From DATEEW01 sp035273665 (GTDB taxonomy: Bacteria > Pseudomonadota > Gammaproteobacteria > Burkholderiales > SG8-39): a DNA stretch of 64,000 nt. The stretch's first letter is position 1; each line of letters opens with the position of its first letter. The notes below the pieces were generated by a model, which was not told the origin of the DNA, did not search any database, and worked only from the letters and a program-made list of their open reading frames with translations. The translations under genes and the position numbers were made by a program. Shown here piece by piece: positions 33,429-42,201 of this stretch. The stretch is taken from contig DATEOW010000006.1 of NCBI GenBank assembly GCA_035273665.1, positions 62,001 through 126,000 on the forward strand. Reading direction: 5' to 3'.

Positions 33429-34310
33429 ATGAAGCATTGGCTCATCGTACTGATCGGCGCATGTTTGGGCATGGGCCTCGTGATTGAGGATGTTGAAGCC
33501 AGACGGCTGGGGGGCGGGAAATCCTTGGGCTCACAGCGTCAGATTGCACCGAGACAGCCGGCTGCCACGCCCGCAAAACCAGCCCAACAGAACGATGCCG
33601 CCGCTCCTCGACAGGGCGCCCCCGCGCCCGCAGCGTCGGGTGGGATGAGCCGATGGCTGGCGCCGCTGGCCGGGCTTGCCATCGGACTCGGCTTGGCTTC
33701 GCTTTTCGGTGAAGAAATGGGCTCACTCATCCTCGTGGCGCTCATTGCCCTAGCCGTGATTCTGGTGTTGCGCATGCTGATGCGAGGCCGTCGCGCTGAA
33801 CCCGCGCGCCCGCTACAGACAGCCCAGGGAATGCAATATCAACAATACGGCCGCGAAACAGAGGTGGCGCCCCCTCCGTCACAAGCGACGCCGGTCCATG
33901 CAACCCGGCCCGACAGCCAAGCGCATTTCACCCCGGCCGTTCCCGCTGATTTCGACGTGGACGCCTTTCTGGCGCAGGCCAAGCGTAATTTTCTGGCCTT
34001 GCAATCGGCCAACGACCGCGGCGATCTTCACAGTCTTCGCGAAATGATGAGCGATGAGTTGTACGAAAATATCAAAGACGATATCGACGCGCGCGGCGCG
34101 GCTCAGCAAACGGATGTCGTGACGCTCGAAGCACAATTGCTCGAAGTCATTACCGAAAAAGACATGCACTGGGCGAGCATCCGATTCTCCGGGATGTTGC
34201 GGGAAGAGCTCAACGGCACCGCGACCCGCTTCGAAGAGGTTTGGAATTTACATAAACCCGTTCAGGGCAACAGCGGTTGGGTGCTTGCCGGTATTCAGCA
34301 GGTGGCTTGA
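33429..34310 (+). CDS. Tim44-like domain membrane protein
   Basis: A 293-aa protein with a signal peptide or anchor (about 1-24), an Ala/Pro/Gln-rich linker (about 30-70), two adjacent hydrophobic stretches (about 75-118: WLAPLAGLAIGLGLASLFGE, LILVALIALAVILVLRMLM) and a C-terminal Tim44-like domain (about 165-293: DVDAFLAQAKRNFLALQSANDRGDL). The family is found in many proteobacteria; function is not established. It lies 13 nt after ubiE and 6 nt before ubiJ, so it is very probably co-transcribed with ubiquinone genes. Confidence 0.87.
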   Translation: MKHWLIVLIGACLGMGLVIEDVEARRLGGGKSLGSQRQIAPRQPAATPAKPAQQNDAAAPRQGAPAPAASGGMSRWLAPLAGLAIGLGLASLFGEEMGSLILVALIALAVILVLRMLMRGRRAEPARPLQTAQGMQYQQYGRETEVAPPPSQATPVHATRPDSQAHFTPAVPADFDVDAFLAQAKRNFLALQSANDRGDLHSLREMMSDELYENIKDDIDARGAAQQTDVVTLEAQLLEVITEKDMHWASIRFSGMLREELNGTATRFEEVWNLHKPVQGNSGWVLAGIQQVA

Positions 34311-34316
34311 GGATCG

Positions 34317-34907
34317 ATGATTGACCAACCTGTCATCGCGTTTATTAACCATGTGCTCGGCCAGGAGGCCTGGGCGCGAGTCCGACTCCAGGGATTCAGC
34401 GGCAAACGCATTCACGTCCGAGCCGGGTTGATTGATGCTTATTGGTTGATCGACGAACAAGGTTTTTGTAAAGCAGACAAAGCGAGCGGCACGCCGGCTG
34501 ATCTGAGCCTACAAGTCCCAGCGACGGCATGGCTAGGATTGATGCAACGAGACCCGGGCGCCTTGAAAGCAGTGCAAATCGGTGGGGACACCGATCTGGC
34601 TGAAGCGATTCAATTCATTTTCCTCAACATCCGATGGGATGTTGAGGAAGACCTCTCCCGTATTGTGGGCGACATTGCCGCGCATCGGCTCGTGAGCGGC
34701 GGTCGCGCCTTCATCGATTGGCAACGGGACGCGGCGCAACGCTTTGGAGAAAATTTTGCCGAATATTGGCGCGAAGAGGCGGGCTTGCTTGCCACGCGCG
34801 GCGAGATCAATCGTTACGTCGCTGAAGTGGAGGAATTGCGCGACGCCGTAGCCCGATTGGAAAAACGCATGGATGGGCTCTATGCAGAGCCACCGACGCC
34901 CCCTTAA
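34317..34907 (+). CDS. ubiJ: Ubiquinone accessory factor UbiJ (SCP2-like)
   Basis: A 196-aa protein. The SCP2-type lipid-binding domain (about 10-100) binds ubiquinone intermediates for the soluble Ubi complex. The C-terminus is helical, with a final coiled coil AEVEELRDAVARLEKRMDGLY. Position between ubiE and ubiB identifies it better than sequence alone, since SCP2 domains diverge. VAEVEELRDAVARLE is typical of the UbiJ tail. Confidence 0.88.
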   Translation: MIDQPVIAFINHVLGQEAWARVRLQGFSGKRIHVRAGLIDAYWLIDEQGFCKADKASGTPADLSLQVPATAWLGLMQRDPGALKAVQIGGDTDLAEAIQFIFLNIRWDVEEDLSRIVGDIAAHRLVSGGRAFIDWQRDAAQRFGENFAEYWREEAGLLATRGEINRYVAEVEELRDAVARLEKRMDGLYAEPPTPP

Positions 34908-34982
34908 TTAGCCTCTTATCCTCCTTTACCCGCCGAGTGACCTTCGGGTAGATTCCCTTCTTTCTTCCCGAGCTCCCACAGC

Positions 34983-36515
34983 GTGTTCCGTTTCTTCCGC
35001 CTGGTCACCATTTTCGCTGTGGCGTTCCGCTATGGGTTGGAGGAGTTTCCTCTAGCGGTGACACCCAACGGCCGTTTGCGGGGCATCGTTCAACGACTGC
35101 TCTTTTTTCGCAAGTTGGATCACGGCCGCGGGGTTCGACTGCGTCTCGCCCTGGAAACCTTGGGGCCGATTTTTGTCAAGTTCGGACAAGTCCTTTCAAC
35201 GCGCCGCGACCTGCTGCCGGCCGATATCGCTAATGAACTCGCGAAGCTCCAGGATCAGGTCCCTCCCTTCGATTCGGCTCTGGCGATCGCGGAGGTAGAA
35301 CGCGCTTTCGGACTCCCGATCGCGCAGGTGTTCGCGCGCTTCGATCCGCTCCCCATTGCAAGCGCCTCCATCGCGCAAGTGCATTGGGCGGAATTGCATG
35401 ATGGAACGCAAGCCGCGGTAAAAATATTGCGGCCTAATATGTTGCCGGTGATTGCACGCGACTTGGCTTTGATGGATGCGGCGGCCGGCATGGTCGAACG
35501 GCTTTGGTCACAAGGCCCACGACTCAAGCCGCGCGCGGTCGTCGCCGAGTTCGCAAAACATCTTTACGACGAACTCGATTTAATGCGCGAAGCCGCGAAC
35601 GCGAGCCAATTGCGACGGAATTTCATCGATTCGCCGCTTATGCTCGTTCCCGAAATCTACTGGGACTATTGCATGCCGACGGTAATGACCATGGAGCGCA
35701 TGCATGGGATACCCATCAGCCACGTGGCTCAACTTCAGGCGCAAGGCGTCGACATCAAAAAGCTGTCACGAGCAGGCGTGGAGATTTTTTTCACCCAGGT
35801 GTTTCGCGACAGCTTCTTCCACGCAGACATGCATCCCGGCAATATTTTTGTGACGCCGGAGGGTAAATATGTGGCGCTGGATTTCGGCATCATGGGCACG
35901 CTCAACGATGCCGACAAGAATTATCTCGCTCAGAATTTTCTCGCTTTTTTCAAGCGCGACTATAAACGCGTTGCCCAAGCCCATGTGGATGCGGGCTGGG
36001 TGCCGCCGGGTACGCGCGTTGATGAGTTTGAGGGTGCCATCCGCGCCGTCTGCGAACCGATTTTCGATCGCCCACTGAAAGAGATTTCTTTTGGGCGCGT
36101 GCTTTTACGGCTTTTCCAGACAGCAGCGCGTTTCAATATGGAAGTGCAACCTCAGCTCGTGTTGCTGCAGAAAACCTTGCTGAATATTGAAGGGCTCGGT
36201 CGCCAACTCGATCCGGATTTGGATTTGTGGACCACGGCGAAACCTTTTCTCGAGCGCTGGATGAGCGAGCAAGTCGGTTGGCGAGGCCTGATCCGTAGTC
36301 TACAAAACGAATCGCCGAATTGGGCGCTGCTACTCCCACAATTGCCCCGCCTTCTTCACGAGGCGCTGCAACGGAAACCTTCGGCGCATCTGATCGCGCT
36401 CGAAGCGCTAAGACTCGAAGAACAACGCAGGAACACATTATTACAACGGATTCTGTATGGCGGCGCCGGTGTGCTGATGGGAATCTTGTTGATGCTCCTG
36501 CTCAGGCAATGGTAG
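34983..36515 (+). CDS. ubiB: Ubiquinone biosynthesis ATPase/kinase-like UbiB
   Basis: A 510-aa membrane-associated ABC1/ADCK-type protein needed for aerobic ubiquinone hydroxylation steps. The KxGQ motif KFGQVLSTRRDLLP, AVKIL, HADMHPGNIFV and ALDFGIMG are intact. The C-terminal membrane helix is VLMGILLMLLL. It starts at GTG 34983, giving MFRFFRLVTIF; a 75-nt gap separates it from ubiJ. Confidence 0.95.
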   Translation: MFRFFRLVTIFAVAFRYGLEEFPLAVTPNGRLRGIVQRLLFFRKLDHGRGVRLRLALETLGPIFVKFGQVLSTRRDLLPADIANELAKLQDQVPPFDSALAIAEVERAFGLPIAQVFARFDPLPIASASIAQVHWAELHDGTQAAVKILRPNMLPVIARDLALMDAAAGMVERLWSQGPRLKPRAVVAEFAKHLYDELDLMREAANASQLRRNFIDSPLMLVPEIYWDYCMPTVMTMERMHGIPISHVAQLQAQGVDIKKLSRAGVEIFFTQVFRDSFFHADMHPGNIFVTPEGKYVALDFGIMGTLNDADKNYLAQNFLAFFKRDYKRVAQAHVDAGWVPPGTRVDEFEGAIRAVCEPIFDRPLKEISFGRVLLRLFQTAARFNMEVQPQLVLLQKTLLNIEGLGRQLDPDLDLWTTAKPFLERWMSEQVGWRGLIRSLQNESPNWALLLPQLPRLLHEALQRKPSAHLIALEALRLEEQRRNTLLQRILYGGAGVLMGILLMLLLRQW

Positions 36516-36568
36516 CGTTGCGGCTGCAAGCCAAAGCCATATAACAAGTTGTCGCAGGGGAGTGTCAA

Positions 36569-38017
36569 ATGCTGCTGACTCTGGTCATCGCCTATCTGCT
36601 CGTCACCATTGCCATTGGGCTGTGGGCTGCGACGCGCGTCAAGAATACCGCTGACTTCGCCATCGCCGGCCGGCACCTGCCGCTTTACATGATCATCACC
36701 ACGACCTTCGCGACGTGGTTCGGCTCGGAGGTGGTGCTGGGCATTCCTTCCACCTTCGTCGAAGAGGGACTTAACGGCATCGTCGAAGATCCTTTCGGCG
36801 CCGGGACTTGTCTGATTCTGGTCGGTCTGTTCTTCGCGGCGAAGCTGTACAAGATGACATTGTTGACGATCAACGACTATTACCGCGAACGCTACGGCCG
36901 CGTGGTGGAAGCTACCTGCTCGCTCATCATCATCCTGAGTTATTTGGGCTGGGTGGCGGCGCAAGTCACGGCGCTCGGACTGGTATTCAACGTCCTGTCC
37001 GAGGGAGCGATCAGCGAAGAGGCGGGTATGATCATCGGGACCGTCTCCATCCTCGCCTATACGCTGTTCGGTGGCATGTGGTCGGTGGCAGTCACCGATT
37101 TCATCCAAATGATCATCCTGGTCATCGGCCTCAGCATCATCGCGGTGGTGGCTGGCGACATGGCGGGGGGCGCGGACAAAGTCATCGAGCTTGCGCAAAG
37201 CAAGGAGCTGTTCCACTTCCTGCCCGAAGCATCCTTCCACGACATCGCGTTCTTCATCGCTGCGGGCATCACGATGATGCTCGGCTCCATTCCGCAACAG
37301 GACGTGTTTCAGCGCGTCATGTCGGCCAACAATGTAAAGGCGGCGACACGCGGACCGGTCATCGGCGGCATTGCCTACATTCTCTTTGCCTCCGTCCCGA
37401 TGTTCATCATGGTCAGCGCCTTGATCATCATGCCCGAGCGCACGGCGGAGATTCTTGCGGAGGATTCTCAAAAAGTGCTGCCGCTGTTGGTGATGGAGAA
37501 AATGCCCTTCGTCATGCAGGTCATCTTCTTCGGCGCGCTGCTGTCCGCGCTCAAATCCACGGCTTCGGCGACGTTGCTCGCGCCCTCCGTCACTTTCGTC
37601 GAAAACATCTGGCGCCAGTTCTTCCCGCGCCGGAGCGATAAACGCGAGCTTTGGACCATGCGCATCGCCGTGCTCGTTTTCAGCGCCTGCGTCTGCGCCT
37701 ACGCGATTTACTTTAAGGACAAACGTATCTACGAACTGGTGTCGGACGCCTATCAGGTCACGCTCGTGGGTGCCTTCGTTCCCTTGGTATTCGGGCTGTA
37801 CTGGAAACGCGCCACGACACAAGGGGCGATTTTCTCCATCGTCCTTGGAATCGTCTCCTGGCTCTTGCTGCTGTATACCCCGGGCGGCGAACACTTCCCG
37901 CCGCAGTTGGCGGGCCTGATCATGGCGCTCGTCGGCATGCTGTTAGGATCGCTCGCTCCCCAGGCACTGCGTAACCGCCACGGCGCGCACCACCACATCG
38001 TCGGCATCCACGAATGA
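36569..38017 (+). CDS. Sodium/solute symporter (SSS family)
   Basis: A 482-aa inner-membrane transporter with about 13 hydrophobic segments. ADFAIAGRHLPLYMIITTTFATWFGSE near the N-terminus and GGMWSVAVTDFIQMIILVIGL in the middle are SSS-family hallmarks. The cargo (amino acid, organic acid, vitamin or pantothenate-like) is not predictable. An AGGGGAG lies 9-10 nt before ATG 36569. Codon use looks GC-richer than the flanking genes, which leaves a very long antisense open frame, but this alone is weak evidence of transfer. Confidence 0.9.
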   Translation: MLLTLVIAYLLVTIAIGLWAATRVKNTADFAIAGRHLPLYMIITTTFATWFGSEVVLGIPSTFVEEGLNGIVEDPFGAGTCLILVGLFFAAKLYKMTLLTINDYYRERYGRVVEATCSLIIILSYLGWVAAQVTALGLVFNVLSEGAISEEAGMIIGTVSILAYTLFGGMWSVAVTDFIQMIILVIGLSIIAVVAGDMAGGADKVIELAQSKELFHFLPEASFHDIAFFIAAGITMMLGSIPQQDVFQRVMSANNVKAATRGPVIGGIAYILFASVPMFIMVSALIIMPERTAEILAEDSQKVLPLLVMEKMPFVMQVIFFGALLSALKSTASATLLAPSVTFVENIWRQFFPRRSDKRELWTMRIAVLVFSACVCAYAIYFKDKRIYELVSDAYQVTLVGAFVPLVFGLYWKRATTQGAIFSIVLGIVSWLLLLYTPGGEHFPPQLAGLIMALVGMLLGSLAPQALRNRHGAHHHIVGIHE

Positions 38018-38049
38018 ACGGCCTGTAGCGAGCGAGTCCCTGTGCGAGA

Positions 38050-39135
38050 ATGCGCGCGATGGATTCGCGCACCTCGCCGCTCGCCCGCTACCTTCTCGGT
38101 GCCTATGCGCTGCTGGTGGTCTACGCGAGCTTGCATCCGTTTCATGGTTGGCGCGATCAAGGCGTAGGGCCCTTTGATTTTCTTAACGCGCCGCTCATCC
38201 CGCGTTATTACACGGGCTTCGATCTCATCATCAACGCACTGGCATATCTGCCTTTTGGTGCGCTTATCGTTCTTGCCCTGTATCCGCGCGCGCGCGGATT
38301 ATGGGCATCCTTGCTTGCTCTGTGCGGCGCAGCCACGCTCAGTTTCATGCTCGAAGCAACGCAAACTTTTTTACCGGCGCGCATTCCTTCGAGCCTCGAC
38401 TGGTTACTGAATTGCGTCGGGGCAGCCCTCGGGGCGGGATTCGGAGTGGCGCTTGCACGCACCGTCGTCATGCAAGGCAAGTTGAGACGGTGGCGCGACG
38501 ACTTGTTTGTTCCCGGCAAACATACGGATGTGGGCTTGGTCTTGCTGGCAGGGTGGTTACTTTCTCAGCTGAACCCGGAGACTCTTCTTTTCGGTAACGG
38601 CGACCTCCGCGAGCTATTCGAGTCCACACCGAAATTGCTTTATCCCGCCGCGATGTTTGTGCGCGTCGAAGCGATTGTCACGGCCGCGCAAATCATCGCG
38701 CTCGCACTGCTGGTGTCTCTGTATCTCAATGACCGCGGACCGAGACGACGCATTTTTCTTATTCTGCTTTTAAGCGGCTGCATCGTACGGACGCTGGCAT
38801 TTGCGTTGTTGTTCAAAGTTCAGGCGGGATTGGATTGGCTGACGCCCGGTGCCGCCATTGGCCTGATCGTCGGCACCTTGGCCGCAATGGGCGCGCTGGC
38901 GCTGTCCCGCCGGGCAAGTGTGGCGCTTTGCGGCACCCTTTTGATGGCTGCCACGGCCCTTGTGAATCTCGCGCCCGACAATCCATATCTCCTCAGTTCC
39001 CTGCAGGAATGGCGGCAGGGCCATTTTTTGAATTTCAACGGCTTCACCAAACTCGTCTCGGTCGTGTGGCCCTTTGCAGTGATGGGTCATCTGCTTGTCC
39101 TACCGCGGTTGGCAAGAACCCGGCATACGGATTAA
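38050..39135 (+). CDS. VanZ-like family membrane protein
   Basis: A 361-aa polytopic membrane protein. The N-terminal third carries the VanZ-like core: ASLHPFHGWRD, DLIINALAYLPFGALIVL, FMLEATQTFLPARIPSSLDWLLNCVGAALG. The rest is a set of further membrane helices with no known domain that I recognise. VanZ-type proteins are linked in some bacteria to glycopeptide tolerance, but there is no other vancomycin-resistance gene here, so the function is open. ATG 38059 is an alternative start. Confidence 0.85.
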   Translation: MRAMDSRTSPLARYLLGAYALLVVYASLHPFHGWRDQGVGPFDFLNAPLIPRYYTGFDLIINALAYLPFGALIVLALYPRARGLWASLLALCGAATLSFMLEATQTFLPARIPSSLDWLLNCVGAALGAGFGVALARTVVMQGKLRRWRDDLFVPGKHTDVGLVLLAGWLLSQLNPETLLFGNGDLRELFESTPKLLYPAAMFVRVEAIVTAAQIIALALLVSLYLNDRGPRRRIFLILLLSGCIVRTLAFALLFKVQAGLDWLTPGAAIGLIVGTLAAMGALALSRRASVALCGTLLMAATALVNLAPDNPYLLSSLQEWRQGHFLNFNGFTKLVSVVWPFAVMGHLLVLPRLARTRHTD

Positions 39136-39159
39136 TGCGAAGCCGGCAAGATCTCGCCT

Positions 39160-39165
39160 TATAAT
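39160..39165 (+). promoter_or_regulatory. Consensus -10 very close to the ferredoxin start
   Basis: TATAAT ends 6 nt before the GTG start of the ferredoxin gene, so transcription would begin at or next to the start codon. No clear -35 is visible at normal spacing. Confidence 0.4.
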
Positions 39166-39171
39166 TTCGCG

Positions 39172-39480
39172 GTGAGCTATTTCGATAAACACGTCTTCTT
39201 TTGCTGCAATCAGCGCGATGCGGGTGAGGCCTGCTGCAACAATCGCGGCGGGAGTGAAATGCGCGCATATGCGAAGGATCGGATCAAGGCGTTGAAGCTC
39301 GCCGGCAAGGGCAAAGTCCGCATTAACCAGGCCGGTTGTCTCGACCGCTGTGATGAAGGTCCGGTGCTGGTCGTCTATCCCGAAGAAGTCTGGTACACCT
39401 ATGTGGATCGTCATGACATCGACGAGATCATTGAGGAACACCTGCGCCACGGCAAGATCGTAGAACGCCTGAAAATCTAA
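39172..39480 (+). CDS. Thioredoxin-like [2Fe-2S] ferredoxin
   Basis: A 102-aa small redox protein of the thioredoxin-fold 2Fe-2S family. Candidate cluster cysteines are in FFCCNQRDAGEACCNN and QAGCLDRCDEGPVLVVYPEEVWY. The N-terminus MSYFDKHVFFC matches the betaproteobacterial family, which fixes GTG 39172 as the start. It sits 10 nt before a hydrolase gene. Partner enzymes are unknown. Confidence 0.9.
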   Translation: MSYFDKHVFFCCNQRDAGEACCNNRGGSEMRAYAKDRIKALKLAGKGKVRINQAGCLDRCDEGPVLVVYPEEVWYTYVDRHDIDEIIEEHLRHGKIVERLKI

Positions 39481-39490
39481 GACAGGACTT

Positions 39491-40111
39491 ATGGCGACCG
39501 AACGCGTTTTCTTTAACGGCGAAGCCGGCCAGATCGAAACCTTCATTGACGAGCCGTCGGAAACGACGCGAGGACTCGCTTTGATTTGTCACCCGCATCC
39601 CAAATACGGCGGCACGCCGGAGAACAAGATCGTGCAAACGCTGGCGAAAACTTTCGTCGAACTGGGTTATATCGCCGCACGACCGGCTTTTCGCGGCATT
39701 GGTCAGTCGCATGGTGAGTACGACAAAGGCGTCGGCGAAACCGAGGATATGGTGGATGTCGTCGCGCAGGCACAGGCCCGCTTCGGTGAAATACCACTCG
39801 TGCTGGCGGGTTTCTCCTTCGGCGGTTATGTTCAGACCAGGGTCGCAAAACAGGTCACCGCCCAACGCCTGGTCCTCGTCGCACCGGCATGCGGTTATAT
39901 GAACGAAGACCGCGATTACGACACTGAGACCGTGCCGGCTGACACCATCGTCATCCACGGCGAGAAAGACGAGACGGTGCCGTTGAAAAATGTGCTCGAT
40001 TGGGCGAGACCACAAGATCTGCCCATCATTGTCGTACCTAACGCGGATCATTTCTTTCATCACCGGCTGCATCTGATCAAAGCCCTAGTGAAGGGCGCAT
40101 GGCGGCCTTAA
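39491..40111 (+). CDS. Alpha/beta hydrolase (small serine hydrolase)
   Basis: A 206-aa cytoplasmic alpha/beta-hydrolase. The nucleophile elbow GFSFGGYV carries the Ser, the acid is in IHGEKDETVPL, and the catalytic His is in PNADHFFHHRL. LICHPHPKYGGTPENKIV near the N-terminus is a signature of this small family. Substrate is unknown. Its 3' end overlaps the ABC transporter gene by 13 nt. Confidence 0.9.
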   Translation: MATERVFFNGEAGQIETFIDEPSETTRGLALICHPHPKYGGTPENKIVQTLAKTFVELGYIAARPAFRGIGQSHGEYDKGVGETEDMVDVVAQAQARFGEIPLVLAGFSFGGYVQTRVAKQVTAQRLVLVAPACGYMNEDRDYDTETVPADTIVIHGEKDETVPLKNVLDWARPQDLPIIVVPNADHFFHHRLHLIKALVKGAWRP

Positions 40112-41001
40112 GCGTTAGCGAACTGCGTAAGTCTTACGCCGGGCAGGAAGTCGTTGCCGGGTTGACTTTTGAAATTCAACCCGGCGAGTGTTTCGGCTTG
40201 CTCGGACCGAACGGCGCAGGCAAAACGACGACCCTCAAACTTTGTTTGGGATTGACCGCACCGGACAGCGGCCACATTGGCTTGCTCGGGCACGCGGTGC
40301 CGGCTCAAGCCCGTCTTGCGCGAATGCGCGTTGGTGTGGTCCCCCAGCTCGACAATCTGGACCCCGACTTTAGCGTGGAAGAAAATCTACGGGTGTACGG
40401 CCGATATTTCGGATTGAGCAATGGCGAAATCGGTGAGCGTATTCCGCCGCTCCTGGAATTTGCGGGACTAAGCGGACGCGCAAGCGAACGAATCCAAAAT
40501 CTTTCCGGCGGCATGAAGCGGCGTTTGACGCTGGTACGCGGGCTTATCAACGACCCTGACATCATTTTTATGGACGAGCCGACCACTGGTCTCGATCCGC
40601 AGGCTCGCCATCTCATTTGGGAAAGGCTACGCAAGCTCCTGGCGCAAGGCAAAACCATTGTGCTCACAACGCACTTCATGGAAGAGGCCGAGCGGCTATG
40701 TTCCCGCCTCGCCGTACTGGATCAAGGGCGCCTTGTCACAGAAGGCAGTCCACGCGATCTCATCGCTCAACACATCGAGCCGCATGTCGTCGAAGTGCAC
40801 GGAGAAGGCTTGGATGAATGGGCGGCCGGCGCGCAAGCCGAGCGTATCGAACGCAGCGGTGAAACCGTCTTTTGCTATGCGCGCGAAGTTGGCATGCTCC
40901 TACGCGATCTCGATCAACGCCCTGCCTTGCGTTATCTGCATCGGCCGGCAAATCTCGAAGATGTTTTTCTTAAACTCACGGGGCGGGAGCTACGGGATTG
41001 A
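40099..41001 (+). CDS. ABC transporter ATP-binding protein (NodI-like)
   Basis: A 300-aa ABC ATPase. Walker A GPNGAGKTTT, signature LSGGMKRRLT, Walker B IIFMDEPTTGLD and the H-loop TTHFMEEAERLC are complete. The C-terminal extension (about 215-300) is like NodI exporters. With the next gene it forms an ABC-2 exporter; in betaproteobacteria such pairs probably export lipids, oligosaccharides or drugs. It overlaps both neighbours. Confidence 0.92.
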   Translation: MAALSVSELRKSYAGQEVVAGLTFEIQPGECFGLLGPNGAGKTTTLKLCLGLTAPDSGHIGLLGHAVPAQARLARMRVGVVPQLDNLDPDFSVEENLRVYGRYFGLSNGEIGERIPPLLEFAGLSGRASERIQNLSGGMKRRLTLVRGLINDPDIIFMDEPTTGLDPQARHLIWERLRKLLAQGKTIVLTTHFMEEAERLCSRLAVLDQGRLVTEGSPRDLIAQHIEPHVVEVHGEGLDEWAAGAQAERIERSGETVFCYAREVGMLLRDLDQRPALRYLHRPANLEDVFLKLTGRELRD

Positions 41002-41774
41002 ATTTATACCTGCCCCGCCTTAGTTTGCGGTTCATCCCGATATGGCGTCGCAACGCCTTGGTATGGCGCAAGCTTGCGATCCCCTCCGTGCTCGGCAATC
41101 TCGCCGACCCGATGATCTATATGCTGGGTTTGGGGTTTGGCCTCGGTGCCTTTTTGCCCGAAGTCAAAGGCGTACCTTATATCGCGTTTCTCGCCGCCGG
41201 TACGGTTTGTTTCTCTGTCGCCAACACGGCCACCTTTGAGGCGCTCTATTCGGCTTTTTCGCGCATGCATGTCCAACGGACGTGGGACGCGATTTTGAAC
41301 GCGCCCATCTCCTTGGAGGACGTCGTCATCGGCGAACTGGTCTGGGCGACTACGAAAAGTTTTCTATCGGGCTTTGCCATCATGTTGGTGGTCTGGGCGC
41401 TGGGGCTCAGCCACTCTCTTATGTCCTTATGGATTCTGGCGCTTATTCCACTATTAGGTTTTGTGTTTGCCGCGCTCGCGTTGACGATGACCGCCTTGGC
41501 GCCGTCCTACGATTTCTTCATGTATTACTTCACGCTGTTCATCACACCCATGGCGATGCTTTGCGGGGTTTTCTATCCGATCGACTCCTTGCCGCAGACC
41601 GTGCAATGGGCGGTCCATCTACTCCCCCTCACACATGCCACGCAGTTGGTGCGGCCCTTGCTCTTTGGCGAAATGCCGCAAAACATTCTGCTTCATCTCG
41701 CGGCATTGCTTGTTTATGCGGTCGTCGGCGTATACGTCGCGCTCCTGTTGTTCAAGCGCCGCTTGTTGAAATAG
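40998..41774 (+). CDS. ABC-2 type transporter permease (NodJ-like)
   Basis: A 258-aa inner-membrane permease with about six helices. LADPMIYMLGLGFGLGAFLPEV, the region FSRMHVQRTWDAILNAPISLEDVVIGELVWA and FFMYYFTLFITPMAMLCGVFYPIDSLP match NodJ/ABC-2 permeases. It starts at TTG 40998, overlapping the ATPase stop as TTGA. Confidence 0.9.
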   Translation: MNLYLPRLSLRFIPIWRRNALVWRKLAIPSVLGNLADPMIYMLGLGFGLGAFLPEVKGVPYIAFLAAGTVCFSVANTATFEALYSAFSRMHVQRTWDAILNAPISLEDVVIGELVWATTKSFLSGFAIMLVVWALGLSHSLMSLWILALIPLLGFVFAALALTMTALAPSYDFFMYYFTLFITPMAMLCGVFYPIDSLPQTVQWAVHLLPLTHATQLVRPLLFGEMPQNILLHLAALLVYAVVGVYVALLLFKRRLLK

Positions 41775-41784
41775 GAGCGCCCAC

Positions 41785-42201
41785 ATGCTTTGGATAAAAT
41801 CTTTTCACTTGGTGTTCGTTGTCTCTTGGTTCGCTGGCCTGTTCTATTTGCCGCGGATTTTTGTGAACCTTGCGCAAGAGGAAAATCCGGCCGCGCATAC
41901 ACGCTTGTTGCGTATGGGTGAAAAGCTTTACCGATTCATGACCCTGATTGCGATCGTCGCATTGATCCTGGGCCTATGGCTCTGGCTTGGTTATGGCGTC
42001 GGTCAAGGCGAAGCCTGGCTCTACACGAAATTGTTTGTTGTACTTTTACTCGCCGGCTATCACCATGCTTGCGGTCGGCTGCTGAAGAAATTTACCCGCA
42101 ATGAAAATCGCCACAGCCATAATTGGTACCGCTGGTTCAACGAAGTGCCTGTATTGCTACTCATTGCTGCGACCGTGCTGGCCGTTGTGAAACCTTTTTG
42201 A
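41785..42201 (+). CDS. HemJ/CopD-like small membrane protein
   Basis: A 138-aa four-helix membrane protein. The opening WIKSFHLVFVVSWFAGLFYLPRIFV closely resembles HemJ, the oxygen-independent-type protoporphyrinogen IX oxidase, including the conserved His in helix 1. Annotation pipelines often call such proteins CopD family. HemJ activity is plausible but cannot be decided without the other heme genes. The stop overlaps the next ATG by one base (TGATG). Confidence 0.75.
   Translation: MLWIKSFHLVFVVSWFAGLFYLPRIFVNLAQEENPAAHTRLLRMGEKLYRFMTLIAIVALILGLWLWLGYGVGQGEAWLYTKLFVVLLLAGYHHACGRLLKKFTRNENRHSHNWYRWFNEVPVLLLIAATVLAVVKPF

Noticed and set aside
36356..37894. A 512-codon open frame on the minus strand opposite ubiB and the symporter
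   Set aside because: Its product is rich in His, Asp and Arg with no domain, and it lies fully antisense to two well-supported genes; it is a codon-bias shadow of the GC-rich symporter.
36569..38017. Symporter gene as horizontally acquired
   Set aside because: Only an impression of higher GC and codon skew; no mobile element, repeat or tRNA beside it, and composition was not computed.
38050..39135. Vancomycin-type resistance from the VanZ-like gene
   Set aside because: VanZ-like domains are common in bacteria without glycopeptide resistance, and no vanHAX-type genes are present.
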